64,000 bases of DNA from CG2-30-51-40 sp041753575 (GTDB lineage Bacteria > Desulfobacterota > DSM-4660 > Desulfatiglandales > Desulfatiglandaceae): contig JBGSUA010000048.1 of assembly GCA_041753575.1 (NCBI GenBank), forward strand, positions 6,121 through 70,120. Direction: 5' to 3'. The position numbers and the translations under genes were made by a program. Below are positions 38,501 to 47,283 of this stretch, piece after piece; position 1 is the first letter of the stretch; each line of letters begins with the position of its first letter. Under the pieces are notes generated by a model. That model ran no database searches. It was not told the origin of the DNA and was given only the letters and a program-made list of their open reading frames with translations.

Positions 38501-38720
38501 GGCCCCATGGTATAGAAAATCGCTTCAGCCTGCTGACCTGGCATTCGGGACCCCGGAACTCTTAGGGGAGTGCGGCGCTGAGCTAAGAGAGATCTTTGTA
38601 AACAGGGTGTCGGGGCTCCCACCAAAGGGCTCGGGCTCCGATACTCCGCAAGACGATACGGTAAAAATCTATGGTAATACAGAAAGACGCTTTGAACCAT
38701 TAGAGGGTTTTGCTCCATGA
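35535..38720 (+). CDS. bifunctional penicillin-binding protein (PBP1A-type transglycosylase/transpeptidase)
   Basis: A large class A PBP of 1061 residues. An N-terminal membrane anchor (about 10-30) is followed by the GT51 glycosyltransferase domain with AAEDKDFFTHRGIDLKG (catalytic Glu) and VVQGGSTITQQTAKNIF. The transpeptidase domain has the active-site S-x-x-K in GSIFKPLLYVAAL, the S-x-N in KSENLATVWLL and K-T-G in YGKTGTANRF. Class A PBPs usually have 700-900 residues; here a long insertion (around residues 570-780) lies between the SxN and KTG boxes. It builds and cross-links peptidoglycan at the inner membrane. Confidence 0.93.
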   Translation: MAMFRSLLKWCTILLLLCVIGLGAYLSLKIYKIAGESMEALSREAIERVTASESPVFYDDGVTPIGVFFHNIHRRAIRYQDIPRVFIKALLAAEDKDFFTHRGIDLKGLTRAAWVNLAAGRVVQGGSTITQQTAKNIFNRDARSFRSKFREMIQAWLLERAYTKEEILEMYANQFFVTGLGKGLGVATNYFFDKEPKDLDMVEACFIAGSLKGPNRYNPFIKTSEAEKAEARRLAKMRKDYVLKNMLSFNFITGEEYQRAKAQDVPFKEGKITYSLNVILDYVRDQLESNYFSNILAEKGIENIATSGIRIFTSVNKDIQETALSALRRHLPLLEISLNGIKGMPQDNSSDVLHDINKITVEDKSFLAADILGIEKRGMASSLRVSADREELSLSKESLETAASAWVGWKYGPGVALDIKRMEAFLDQFKQGEKVVLRKEEAEGGAVSYSLSAVPDLDGGIVAMHGGMIKAMVGGFQNRHFNRAVQAKRQVGSIFKPLLYVAALQLKWNILDGLPNTSQAYRFQSTTYVPKPDHDVQSSPVSLAWAGVKSENLATVWLLYHLTDHLSPSEFHEVARLVGLTRRDDETQEQYRVRIRDSYGIVINSERLRESRFERIKQELLPDLMFGGDSLAVERLKDLRPEDVQPPADSAGVPARPGFSTLKSINRAMKEELARATTLMASSSSEELAQNLRFFSRSLESPVRIYFIKGGYLKEPPRELVSVTSDWWRENAGGIDVKDIIIEGVLPSRVIDALEAALAGDSSQGASPDPYDTRILSRVRDFRTLVNLSYVTYLARIMGISTPLDPVLSFPLGPNAISLLETCLAYNTIMTGMKSVIKDSGDLSPPAITRIEDRNGDTIWEYAPEEVKVLSKTNSCLTSEILRNVMTQGTGKKAGSEVTTRINGAGDAPVIIPTYGKTGTANRFTNSSFVGFIPGPGHKKGDLRLDQGYVIAAYVGYDDNRPMHSRHNSIYGSTGALPLWAETANAVAKAPWYRKSLQPADLAFGTPELLGECGAELREIFVNRVSGLPPKGSGSDTPQDDTVKIYGNTERRFEPLEGFAP

Positions 38721-38755
38721 AAAGAAAATCTGCTTGTGATCACGCGGGAGGGATC

Positions 38756-40006
38756 ATGAGAATACTTTATCTGGCAATGGCGTTATCAGCCTTGATCGGA
38801 TGCGCCCCTTCATCCACTATACAGAAGGCCCAGGACTTGCCGCCTCCATCCCCTTCCATCATGCCTCAGATAGTCTCAAGGGATACCCTAACCAACAGGA
38901 TAATTAGCCTCAATTCACTTCTTGGAAATAATAATATATCAATTGATAACAAAGGCATAATTTTATCAGTTAAACAAACTTATGAAATGATGAGGAATGC
39001 TATGGACGACTCCGGCACAGATCAGCCGCCACCTGAGGCCATAAGGGATTTTATATCGGGGTTGGAGAAGGCCAATGATTCTCTCCTCTCTTCAAAGACT
39101 TTATTACAACATGAGCGCGAAGAGCTCATCAGAAAGCTTAATAAATCAATAAAGGACATTGTGGCTATTTACAGGAAAGGCGATACAAAGGCCGTGATTG
39201 CTGCATGCGACGCTTTTCAGACTGAATACGGACCTGATGCCTTTACCATAGAGCTCACTGCGGCCCTCGCATCATCTCTTGCAAAAGAGGGAAGGATTCA
39301 GGAGGCCATCTCGCTCGCAGAGGCTGCAGCGCCGGCAATAAGGGAAGGAAGCGAATCCTGTGACCTCCCTGAAAAGCTCTCCCACTGGAAGGCCGAGTTC
39401 CATAAGAAACAGGAGATTCAGGTGGATAACAAAGAAAAAGGGAGGCTGGCCGAGATATTGGCGCAGGCGGATTCCCTTGCCAAAAGCGGAGAATTTGATC
39501 GGGCGAAGGAACTGCTTACGGCGGGGCGAGCTGAATTCAATGATGAACCGTCTTTTTTCCAGATAGATAAGGCATTGGAAAAGGTGGAAGGGCAGCGTGA
39601 AGGATTAGTGGAGGAGAGGATTGCTGTCATCTCAAAAAGAGGTGAAATTGTCGCTGAGGCCAAGGATCTTATCTCAAGGGAAATGCCTGAAGAGGCTCTT
39701 GCAAGGCTTAAACCGCTTGATTTCGGGGATGCTGAGCCGGATTCTGAGGTAAAGGCCCTCAGGGCGGAGGCTATAGAACAAATAATCTCAAGAGAAAGAA
39801 ATCGGGCCGCACGGCTTTTCCTACAGGCAAGAAACACGAAAGATACCACCTCAAAGGATCAGCTCCTGCGCTCCTCCTATGAAGCATTGAAGGCCCTGGT
39901 TGAGCGCTATCCGGATTCCCCTTCCTTTAAGAAGATTATGGAAAATATGCAGACAGTGGAAAAGGAACTCTCAGCCCTAAAAAGGCCCCAGACGACCAAG
40001 CCTTAG
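38756..40006 (+). CDS. TPR-like lipoprotein
   Basis: 416 residues from ATG 38756, preceded by GGGAGGG; an in-frame ATG at 38717 overlaps the PBP stop but leaves the signal peptide internal. The signal ends in the lipobox LIGC (MRILYLAMALSALIGCAPSS). The rest is helical and rich in Glu, Lys and Ala with TPR-like periodicity (LAEILAQADSLAKSGEFDRA). Position behind the PBP suggests a role in the cell wall or a PBP accessory. It converges with, and overlaps by 4 bases, the nuclease gene. Confidence 0.75.
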   Translation: MRILYLAMALSALIGCAPSSTIQKAQDLPPPSPSIMPQIVSRDTLTNRIISLNSLLGNNNISIDNKGIILSVKQTYEMMRNAMDDSGTDQPPPEAIRDFISGLEKANDSLLSSKTLLQHEREELIRKLNKSIKDIVAIYRKGDTKAVIAACDAFQTEYGPDAFTIELTAALASSLAKEGRIQEAISLAEAAAPAIREGSESCDLPEKLSHWKAEFHKKQEIQVDNKEKGRLAEILAQADSLAKSGEFDRAKELLTAGRAEFNDEPSFFQIDKALEKVEGQREGLVEERIAVISKRGEIVAEAKDLISREMPEEALARLKPLDFGDAEPDSEVKALRAEAIEQIISRERNRAARLFLQARNTKDTTSKDQLLRSSYEALKALVERYPDSPSFKKIMENMQTVEKELSALKRPQTTKP

Positions 40007-40758
40007 CCTGACAGAGTTAAGAAACACATGGTCTCGTCTTTGAGCCTTTCATAGGAGAGGTCAAGGAGTGTCTTTAGGCTTACAATGTCTGCGGCATTGT
40101 ATTTGACAAGCCTTTCAAGGGATGCCCCATCCCCCCATTTGTAGGCATCCCAGAGCATGATTGCATCATAGCCGTCAAGGCCCTCCACATCGGATTCCCT
40201 GCGAATCCCAGCCTGCTTTTCAATTGCCTTGAGTCCACCCTTCAGTCCCATGCGCTTAAGCAGGAATCTCAGATCAATATGTACCGGCGGAAGGATAACA
40301 TGCCTGAACCACTTTCTGATAACAGGCACATCGAAGCATGTGCCGTTAAAGGTAACCAGGAGATCATAGCCTGAGATGGCATCCTCAAACTCATCAAGGT
40401 TTTTCCCATTTACAAAGCTTCTCACTGTCCTACCGTCATATATACCTATCACGGTTATCTCACCCGGACCCTGGTAAGATCCGCTCGTTTCTATGTCCAG
40501 ATAGATCGCCCTTTGACCGAATTGTCCGAAAAGTCTCCAGGCCTCCCAGGAAGGCAGGCGCCCGGCGAAATATCCGGCGTCTTGCTTATGGGCAAGGGAT
40601 TCCTCCAGCTCTCTTTTAACAAAATTATCCCTGTCTATTGAAAAGACGGTCCCCCGGAAGTCCAGAAATTCCTGCCAGCAGCGGATACCTTTTTTCCAAA
40701 TCCCCCTTTCAGTCTTCTGTCCTATACCCTGTATGTGGAGGAAGGTGTTCTCAAGCAC
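40003..40758 (-). CDS. RNase H-like fold exonuclease domain protein (YprB-type)
   Basis: 251 residues with DEDD-type nuclease motifs: AIYLDIETSGSYQGPGEITV (D-x-E), a middle LLVTFNGTCFDVPVIRKWF (N-G-x-x-F-D) and a C-terminal VKYNAADIVSLKTLLDL (Y-N-x-x-D). The family is of predicted 3'-5' exonucleases; the natural substrate is not known. Its start overlaps the CoA-ligase subunit gene by 8 bases. Confidence 0.82.
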   Translation of the reverse strand: MLENTFLHIQGIGQKTERGIWKKGIRCWQEFLDFRGTVFSIDRDNFVKRELEESLAHKQDAGYFAGRLPSWEAWRLFGQFGQRAIYLDIETSGSYQGPGEITVIGIYDGRTVRSFVNGKNLDEFEDAISGYDLLVTFNGTCFDVPVIRKWFRHVILPPVHIDLRFLLKRMGLKGGLKAIEKQAGIRRESDVEGLDGYDAIMLWDAYKWGDGASLERLVKYNAADIVSLKTLLDLSYERLKDETMCFLTLSG

Positions 40759-42178
40759 TCCGTCTCAACCTCGCTTCCTCATGGCGCCAGGCAATCCCCA
40801 ATGCCTTCATCGCCCTTTCAGCGGATGAGAATACCGGAAACCCCATATCCTCCACCTGGGCCGCGACCTTTGAATAAACATCAGGGTCAGGACCATAGAG
40901 CCATGTGACCACAGGCTTCCGGTGCATCCCCTTTATGCGTGAATACCCCTCAAGATAAACCTTGGCGGAGGCCCCTAATGTGTCGCACCAGAGAACATTG
41001 AGAAGGCAGTCCACATTCGGATCGTCTGCCACGGCCTCCTCTATCTGCGGAAAGACCTCTCGGAAGTTCTTTATGGCTACGGCCATCGGCCCTATGTCCA
41101 CGGGATTTGAACCCAGGCCCGGGAAAAACCCCTCCAGAAATCCGGCAGTCTCAGGCGTAAGCCTCGCAGGCACAAGACCGTACTCCGCCCCCCTGTCAAT
41201 GGCCATAACGCCCACGCCGCCTGTGTAGCTAACAGCAGCAAAGCGGTTGCCTCTGATGGCAGGCTGCGTGGAAAAGACCTTTGGCATATCGAACAGGTCC
41301 GCGAATTCATCCACTCGCAGGATGCCGGCCTGGCGGCAGGCTGAATCAAATAGGCTGTCATTAAGCGCCATTGAGCCAGTATGGGATGCGGATGCCCTTG
41401 CGCCCTCACTTGTCCTCCCGGATTTCAGTACCAGTATGGGTTTTTTCTTTGAGACCCTTGCTGCGGTTTCAAGAAACCTCCTTCCGTCCGCAATGCCTTC
41501 AAGGTACATGCTTATTACGCTAGTCCGATGATCCTTTTCCAGATATTCCAGCAGATCGCATTCATCCACGTCGCACTTGTTCCCCAGATCGCATATTCGG
41601 CTTATGCCAAGGCGGGAGGCCGGATATGGAAAGGCCTGCGGGTTTGTCATGCCTGACTGACTGCACACGGCCACAGTGCCTTTCTTAAGCCTGTAATACC
41701 CTGCGTCATAAGGGCAGGGATTAAACCCCTCCCAACTTCCTGCCACTCCCGCTGTGTTGGGGCCTATGATCCTTACCCCGCACTCTCTTCCAAGAGCGAC
41801 AAGCTCCTTCTGCAGAAGGGCGCCACTGGCGTCTCTTTCAGCGAAGCCGTCAGATACCACGACCGCGGCCTTTATGCCTTTTGCGGCCGCCTCTTTTATG
41901 ACATCGCACACCCCTCTCGCATTTATTATGACTATGACAAGATCAACATTATCGGAAATATCTAAGAGGCTGCTGTAACTCCTCATTCCAAGTACCTTGG
42001 GATAATTGGGATTAACAGGATAGATCGAGCCTGAATATCCAGCCTCTATGAGAGATTTCACAACAACATATCCGCCGAAAAATCCTTCTCTTAAGGAGCC
42101 CACAACGGCCACGCTTTGAGGCTCAAAAAAAAGGCTGATGTCAGCCCCTGGGCTAGTATTTGAACATTCCGTTTTCAT
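40751..42178 (-). CDS. NDP-forming acyl-CoA synthetase alpha subunit (acetate-CoA ligase type)
   Basis: 475 residues covering CoA-binding (SVAVVGSLREGFFGGYVVVK, IYPVNPNYPKVLG), the succinyl-CoA-ligase-like flavodoxin fold (GTVAVCSQSGMTNPQAF) and the second CoA-ligase domain. The phospho-histidine is in ASASHTGSMALND. Members interconvert acyl-CoA and acid with ADP + Pi. The beta (ATP-grasp) subunit is not adjacent. The start overlaps the M29 peptidase gene. Confidence 0.82.
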   Translation of the reverse strand: MKTECSNTSPGADISLFFEPQSVAVVGSLREGFFGGYVVVKSLIEAGYSGSIYPVNPNYPKVLGMRSYSSLLDISDNVDLVIVIINARGVCDVIKEAAAKGIKAAVVVSDGFAERDASGALLQKELVALGRECGVRIIGPNTAGVAGSWEGFNPCPYDAGYYRLKKGTVAVCSQSGMTNPQAFPYPASRLGISRICDLGNKCDVDECDLLEYLEKDHRTSVISMYLEGIADGRRFLETAARVSKKKPILVLKSGRTSEGARASASHTGSMALNDSLFDSACRQAGILRVDEFADLFDMPKVFSTQPAIRGNRFAAVSYTGGVGVMAIDRGAEYGLVPARLTPETAGFLEGFFPGLGSNPVDIGPMAVAIKNFREVFPQIEEAVADDPNVDCLLNVLWCDTLGASAKVYLEGYSRIKGMHRKPVVTWLYGPDPDVYSKVAAQVEDMGFPVFSSAERAMKALGIAWRHEEARLRRSA

Positions 42179-43352
42179 AGATTATCCGTTCTCCGCTGCC
42201 CGCAATCGTTGCTGTCACAGTCTTATTTTCAGTGTTAACAAGGTCCCAGTGCAGGGCGGAATCATTAAACCCAAGCTCCTTTTTCATATCCTTGTCCAGT
42301 TCGGCAGGATCACCGTTGTATGAATCCGCGTAGGAAGAGCCGACCGCGAGGTGGCAGTTCCCATACTTTCCCCCGAAATTTTCATCGTAGAGCGTGCTGG
42401 CCATGAACTTTGATATCCTTGAAAACCGCTTGTCCGTGAGAGAAAACTCCCCCACCTTGCAAGCGCCCTGGTCCATGGCAAGCTGTTTTTTGAGAAACTC
42501 TTCTCCCTTCTCAGCGGAGGATTCAACCACCCTGCCCCTCTTAAACACAAGCCTCACACCCTCGATGTAGTTTCCGCTCCTGTACGAAGGCTGATCCGCG
42601 TGATAGACCCCCTCCACAAAGTGCCAGTCAGGGGAAAGAAATATCTCAAAGCTTGGAATATTGTGTCCTGAGACGCCTACCCACTGCCTTTTCTTGCCGG
42701 GGCCAATTATCAGATCAGTGGTCTCCGATTCAATGTGAAGAGCCTCTATTTTCATTGACTTGAGCCAATCTTTTATTCTTTTTGTCTCTTTGTATATATT
42801 TTGCCACTCTTTTACAGGGTTTTCTTTGTCAAGGTAGCATGCCTTGACCACCTGAGCGGCATAGGTCTCTAGCGACATTCCGGCCTTTTTTCTCAACTCC
42901 TCCGTGGGATAGAGGCACAGGGTCCAGGAATACACTCCCTCCTCCTCCCTCCTCTGGGTGATCTCCCGCAGAAACTTCCTTGCGACCAGGGATTTGCCTA
43001 TCTTTCTCGGATCTATGTCGCTCAGGTGGGTAAGGGACTCGGGAGCGTGTATATAGATACTGGCGTTTAAATTCTCCATAAGTTCTTTTTCACCGGGAGC
43101 GACAAATTCAAGTTGTCTATTGGATGATCTGGCATAAAAACTGTGATCCACGACAGGTGAAAGGCCCGGTCTTAAGACCGGATTAAAACCATTGTCAAGG
43201 AGCAGTACATAGACGGCCTCGGCCAGCCGAAGCCCCGGAGGATCAAACCTGAGAAGCACAATATCATTCTTGCTGAATGGAGTCTTTCTGGCGGTCTTGA
43301 TTCCCCAGATAAGCACCTGGGCGTATTTTTCGATCTGTGATGAAGTAAGCAT
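42153..43352 (-). CDS. M29-family aminopeptidase (AmpS/PepS/aminopeptidase T type)
   Basis: About 399 residues from ATG 43352, with AGGAGG upstream; an in-frame start at 43388 has no such site. Metal-ligand region: DLIIGPGKKRQWVGVSGHNI, followed by FLSPDWHFVEGVYHADQPSY, then CKVGEFSLTDKRFS, YDENFGGKYGNCHLAVGSSY and HWDLVNTENKTVTA. These match the E..E..H..Y..H..D pattern of M29 peptidases. It removes N-terminal residues from peptides in the cytosol. Confidence 0.87.
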   Translation of the reverse strand: MLTSSQIEKYAQVLIWGIKTARKTPFSKNDIVLLRFDPPGLRLAEAVYVLLLDNGFNPVLRPGLSPVVDHSFYARSSNRQLEFVAPGEKELMENLNASIYIHAPESLTHLSDIDPRKIGKSLVARKFLREITQRREEEGVYSWTLCLYPTEELRKKAGMSLETYAAQVVKACYLDKENPVKEWQNIYKETKRIKDWLKSMKIEALHIESETTDLIIGPGKKRQWVGVSGHNIPSFEIFLSPDWHFVEGVYHADQPSYRSGNYIEGVRLVFKRGRVVESSAEKGEEFLKKQLAMDQGACKVGEFSLTDKRFSRISKFMASTLYDENFGGKYGNCHLAVGSSYADSYNGDPAELDKDMKKELGFNDSALHWDLVNTENKTVTATIAGSGERIIYENGMFKY

Positions 43353-43607
43353 GACGCACGTCCTCCTATCTCTTTGCTGCGATAGCACTTTCTAGCCGAG
43401 CTGTGAAGGGAATGCAAACCATAATTGAGGGACTTGAAAAAGGCGTTTTTGCTATCATGGAAAGACGGACTTCTCGGGACCATTCGGGAAAAACAGATGC
43501 TTGTCACATCCAGGCCGAGCTTACTGGAATCCAAACTAATTCCGAGGTGCTGCCAGTTGTCGCTTGTCACTGGCAAGGTCAAATCTGCAAAAATAAAGGG
43601 CGTGCCC

Positions 43608-45539
43608 CTAAAGGAGCTGGCGGATCTTGGTGGTTAGTTCTGCCCTTCCGAAAGGCTTCTGGAGAAAGCCGAGGCAACCTCGCTTTATTATCTGCTCGGC
43701 CTCTCCATTCAGGGCGTAACCGCTTGAAAGAAGCACGCGCACGGATGGGTTTATTTCTTTTAGGCTTTCAAATACCTCGCCTCCCCTGATAACTGGCATT
43801 ACCATATCCAGAATTACTAGACCTATTGTTTGGCTGTTTTCCATGTAAACCCTTATCGCAGCTTCTCCGCTTTCAGCCTGAAGCACCTTTGCCCCGGAGT
43901 AAAGGAGCATGCTGGCAACCGACTCTCGAATAAGCTCCTCGTCATCCACAACTAGAATAGTAAGACCTCTAAGGTCGTCCGGAGCGCTTTCCGGCCTGTC
44001 GTCTGTCGCATTGCCCTTGCCGGCAGGCAGATAGATGGTAAAGGTGCTGCCCATCCCTATGCGGCTTTCAGCAGTTATCATTCCGCCGTGGTTTCTGATA
44101 ATCCCGTAGGCTGAGGCAAGACCCAGACCAGTGCCCTGCCCCACGGGCTTCGTTGTAAAAAAGGGCTCAAAGATTCGGGCAAGGGTCTTTTCGTCCATAC
44201 CGGTTCCGGTATCCCTTACAGCGGCCCTCGCATAATTACCTTCAGGAAGATCCAGTTCTCTGGCAGAAGCGGCATTAAGCTTTACCTTCCTTGTTTCTAT
44301 TATAAGTTCACCTCCGCGCGGCATGGCCTGCCCCGCGTTTACAAAGATATTTAGAAGCACCTGGTTGATCTGTCCGCGATCCACTTCAACAGGGCAAATG
44401 TCCGGATCTTTATCCAGTGTTAAAGTGATATCCTTTCTTGTCCGGACAAAGATATTGAGGCACTGGCTTATCAGCGCGTTGAGATCGCTTGAGGCTATTA
44501 CATACTTTCCTCCCCTCGCAAAGCCGAGGATCTGTCTTGTCAGATCAGCCCCCCTGTGGACGCACTCTTCTATCTTTTTCAATCCATCTTCGAAATCCTG
44601 GCTCCCGGCAGCGTCCATCTGCATGATGGAAACATTGCCCAGTATCGCCATAAGAAGATTATTGAAGTCATGCGCGATTCCACCGGCCAGCGTCCCTATT
44701 GACTCAAGCCTTCTTACTTCCTGTAGCTTTTCCTCAAGCTCCGCCTTTTCCCTCTCTGCTTTTTTGCGCTCGTTTATCTTCCTGACATGCTCCACCGCCA
44801 TGACTGCCTCGCCGTCTGCTCCCATGATGGGATAGGCATGGACTTCTATGTAACCGACATCAGGATTGGGGTTGAAACGCTCGTATATCAGTTGCTTTCC
44901 GGAGCTGAATACCTCCATGGCGTAACAGGGTTCACATGGCTTGTCCCTTCCCATGAAAACCCGGTAGCAGTGAGGGAGACCATTGCGTTCCTTTGTGGGA
45001 ACAAATTCACGGCCCTTCCAATTTGAAAGGATGATCCGCAGTTCCCTGTCAATGAGAAGCAAGAGATCAGGAGTTGAATCAAAGACGCTTCTAAGAAGGG
45101 ACTCCGACTCCCGCAAGGAGGTCTCTGCAGTAATGCGCTCTGTCACTTCATGCACGATGGAAAAGAGTAGTGCCCTCCCCTGTATCGTGATGGGGCTCGC
45201 GAAGACCTCCACATCCCTGATATCACCGGAGGCGGTGCGATGCTTGAAAAGGAAATGGCTCTTTCTTCTTTCCCTAACCTCACCCATTCTCTGAAAAATC
45301 TCTTCTGGTCTTAACTGGTTGATCTCTGAGATCATCATTGAGGTCAGTTTCTCCAGCTCATAACCATAGAAGGCGCAGGCCGCCGGATTAGCGTCAACTA
45401 TCCGGCCGGTTTCAGGCTCAACCATGAGCATCACGGCCTGATTCGCGTAGAAAAGCTCCCTGTAATCCTCTAAAGCGCGAGCCGCCCTTGGATAATGGCC
45501 TTCTTTGGCGCTCTTATCCTCAATGGTTCGATTCTCCAT
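43608..45539 (-). CDS. PAS-domain hybrid sensor histidine kinase with C-terminal receiver
   Basis: 643 residues. Two PAS domains (about 20-140 and 145-265), then a histidine kinase with the H-box IGTLAGGIAHDFNNLL near residue 290, ATPase motifs (VLLNIFVNAGQAM, DTGTGMDEKTLARIFEPFFT, GLGLASAYGI) and a receiver domain (about 525-643) with LTILVVDDEELI and the phospho-acceptor in LVILDMVMP. No transmembrane segment, so it is a cytosolic sensor. The second PAS domain contains a cysteine cluster (HCYRVFMGRDKPCEPCYAME), possibly a metal or redox site. The 43353-43607 gap upstream of the peptidase shows no supported gene. Confidence 0.9.
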   Translation of the reverse strand: MENRTIEDKSAKEGHYPRAARALEDYRELFYANQAVMLMVEPETGRIVDANPAACAFYGYELEKLTSMMISEINQLRPEEIFQRMGEVRERRKSHFLFKHRTASGDIRDVEVFASPITIQGRALLFSIVHEVTERITAETSLRESESLLRSVFDSTPDLLLLIDRELRIILSNWKGREFVPTKERNGLPHCYRVFMGRDKPCEPCYAMEVFSSGKQLIYERFNPNPDVGYIEVHAYPIMGADGEAVMAVEHVRKINERKKAEREKAELEEKLQEVRRLESIGTLAGGIAHDFNNLLMAILGNVSIMQMDAAGSQDFEDGLKKIEECVHRGADLTRQILGFARGGKYVIASSDLNALISQCLNIFVRTRKDITLTLDKDPDICPVEVDRGQINQVLLNIFVNAGQAMPRGGELIIETRKVKLNAASARELDLPEGNYARAAVRDTGTGMDEKTLARIFEPFFTTKPVGQGTGLGLASAYGIIRNHGGMITAESRIGMGSTFTIYLPAGKGNATDDRPESAPDDLRGLTILVVDDEELIRESVASMLLYSGAKVLQAESGEAAIRVYMENSQTIGLVILDMVMPVIRGGEVFESLKEINPSVRVLLSSGYALNGEAEQIIKRGCLGFLQKPFGRAELTTKIRQLL

Positions 45540-45705
45540 TGGAAACCCTCTTAAGTGACCGTCCAGACGGAACCATTAATGCTCCTCGGAGAAAAAAGAG
45601 AACTGTTAAGCATACGAAATCCATTACGCTGAGAATCATTCCTTGACCATTCATGAGGAAAAGGTCTTCAATATCCATACAGCAAATCTACAAGGATTGT
45701 AAAGT

Positions 45706-46983
45706 ATGTCGGAAAAAAACAAATCTGCACATCCAACCTCATTCTCCAACATCCTGGCGCATCTCCTCTTAGGTGACGGCGGGGGTCTCTTGTCAGGTTC
45801 CGAGCCGCTCGCAGATATGGAATATGGCCGTGAGCTTCGGCTTAAAAACGAGGCCCTCAAAAGATTCAGGGACATTCATTCCCTTCCCTGCGATCCAGGC
45901 CTGATAACACGTTCACCTTTATCCCGGGGCTACCGCAGCACCTCCAAGCGTCGCGTGGCCATGGCATCGGGAAAGATCTATTTCCTCCACCCCGGGGAAA
46001 GGCCCGGCGGCAAACAGCTTGTCTCCCCTTCCCTCCTGGAGCCACCCAGGCATGAGGAAATATTCAGGCTCATTCACAGGAGGATCTCACGCAATGAAGA
46101 TGAGCCACTGGCAAAGGCCCTCAACTGGGTGATCATCCGGGGTATTGATAGAGGCTGCGCCCTGATTCTAAATGTCTATCGCATAGACGCGGCCGTGGTG
46201 AGAAAGGCAAAGCAACTGTCGGAGCGGATTCCCGTAGAGAATGAGGCCATAGCCTCTGTCTTTCTCTTCCACGACCCTTCCCGTTCCGAGTATTATCTCG
46301 AAGCCGGACGGGAGGCTCCGGATGAGCGCCCAAGCCGGATACGGGAGGCCGGGCTAAAGTGCCTTGCCGGCCCTCGTGACCTGGCGATTGACCTGGGAGA
46401 CCTCAGGCTCCGGTTTCCGCCACTGGTCTTTTCACAGATAAATGAATCCATGATCCCGAACCTCCTCCAAACCGGAAGGGAGATGCTGGAATCTCCTGGG
46501 GGCGACACTTCCGCAGACCATCTGGTGGATCTCTATTGCGGCTACGGTCTTTTCTCCTTCGGCATGGGGAGTCGCTTCGGCCGCGTGACGGGAATTGAGC
46601 TGGCGGGGCCGGCCATCGAGGCAGCAAGGCACAACTTCGATCGGATCTCCAAGAAGGGTTCCATTCACATTAGGCCCATGCGCTTTCTTGAAGGACGGAT
46701 AACGGGGCCCTTTATCGAAAAGGCCTTTACGCCTATCGAAAGGGGCAGGAAAAGAGTCCATGTGCTTCTGGATCCGCCCCGGCAAGGGACCGGGAGCGGC
46801 GTGATCGAGGCAATCGCCGGATCAAATCCCCAGCAGGTCCTCCATATCTTCTGCAACATAGACAGGCTCCCCCTGGAACTCAGGCAATGGGAGGCTCTTG
46901 GCTATCGCGCCGCCCGCGCCTCGGTCCTGGATTTCTTTCCGGGCACAGCCAATGTAGAGACACTCCTCCTCCTGCGCCGGTGA
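45706..46983 (+). CDS. TrmA/RumA-type RNA (uracil-5-)-methyltransferase-like protein
   Basis: 425 residues. The SAM-binding part reads VDLYCGYGLFSFGMGSRFG, VTGIELAGPAIEAARHNFDR and LLDPPRQGTGSGVIEAI; the catalytic cysteine position is HIFCNIDRLPLELRQW, where RumA/TrmA have a C-N-P-x-T motif, and a C-terminal LDFFPGTANVETLLLLRR matches the usual end (D-x-F-P-x-T-x-H-V-E). No N-terminal TRAM domain is evident. It probably methylates uridine in tRNA or rRNA; the P and H substitutions make the exact target uncertain. It is divergent from the histidine kinase. Confidence 0.78.
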   Translation: MSEKNKSAHPTSFSNILAHLLLGDGGGLLSGSEPLADMEYGRELRLKNEALKRFRDIHSLPCDPGLITRSPLSRGYRSTSKRRVAMASGKIYFLHPGERPGGKQLVSPSLLEPPRHEEIFRLIHRRISRNEDEPLAKALNWVIIRGIDRGCALILNVYRIDAAVVRKAKQLSERIPVENEAIASVFLFHDPSRSEYYLEAGREAPDERPSRIREAGLKCLAGPRDLAIDLGDLRLRFPPLVFSQINESMIPNLLQTGREMLESPGGDTSADHLVDLYCGYGLFSFGMGSRFGRVTGIELAGPAIEAARHNFDRISKKGSIHIRPMRFLEGRITGPFIEKAFTPIERGRKRVHVLLDPPRQGTGSGVIEAIAGSNPQQVLHIFCNIDRLPLELRQWEALGYRAARASVLDFFPGTANVETLLLLRR

Positions 46984-47213
46984 GTATCCCTCAGACTCGG
47001 CCCTGTATCTCATTTCTGTTCGTCTGCTCATAGCGTTGCGCTCCCGCTTCCCCCAGGTGAACTCTAGTGAGTCCGGCCTTGCCTTTAGCTGCCATTTATG
47101 GTTCTGTTATTATGACAGTACCGCCTTGCATACTGGGGACTTACACCCCATTGGATCACATGCTTGCCGGGACTACACAAACGGCTGCAGTCGGCGCAAT
47201 ATGCGACGCGCAT

Positions 47214-47241
47214 GACTCCTGGCGCTGCGCGATAAGGAGTC
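47214..47241. promoter_or_regulatory. inverted repeat upstream of the selenoperoxiredoxin gene
   Basis: GACTCCT (47214-47220) and AGGAGTC (47235-47241) form a perfect 7-bp inverted repeat, 42 bases before the ATG. It could be an operator or a leader hairpin. The remaining 46984-47283 region has no supported gene. Confidence 0.3.
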
Positions 47242-47283
47242 GAGAGTATGTTCACATTAACATTTCAGGAAAGGAGGTAGGTT

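Noticed and set aside
43403..43789. Open frames in the gap upstream of the M29 peptidase
   Set aside because: Overlapping frames on both strands with no ribosome site, family motif or coding character; the 43353-43607 gap is left without a gene.
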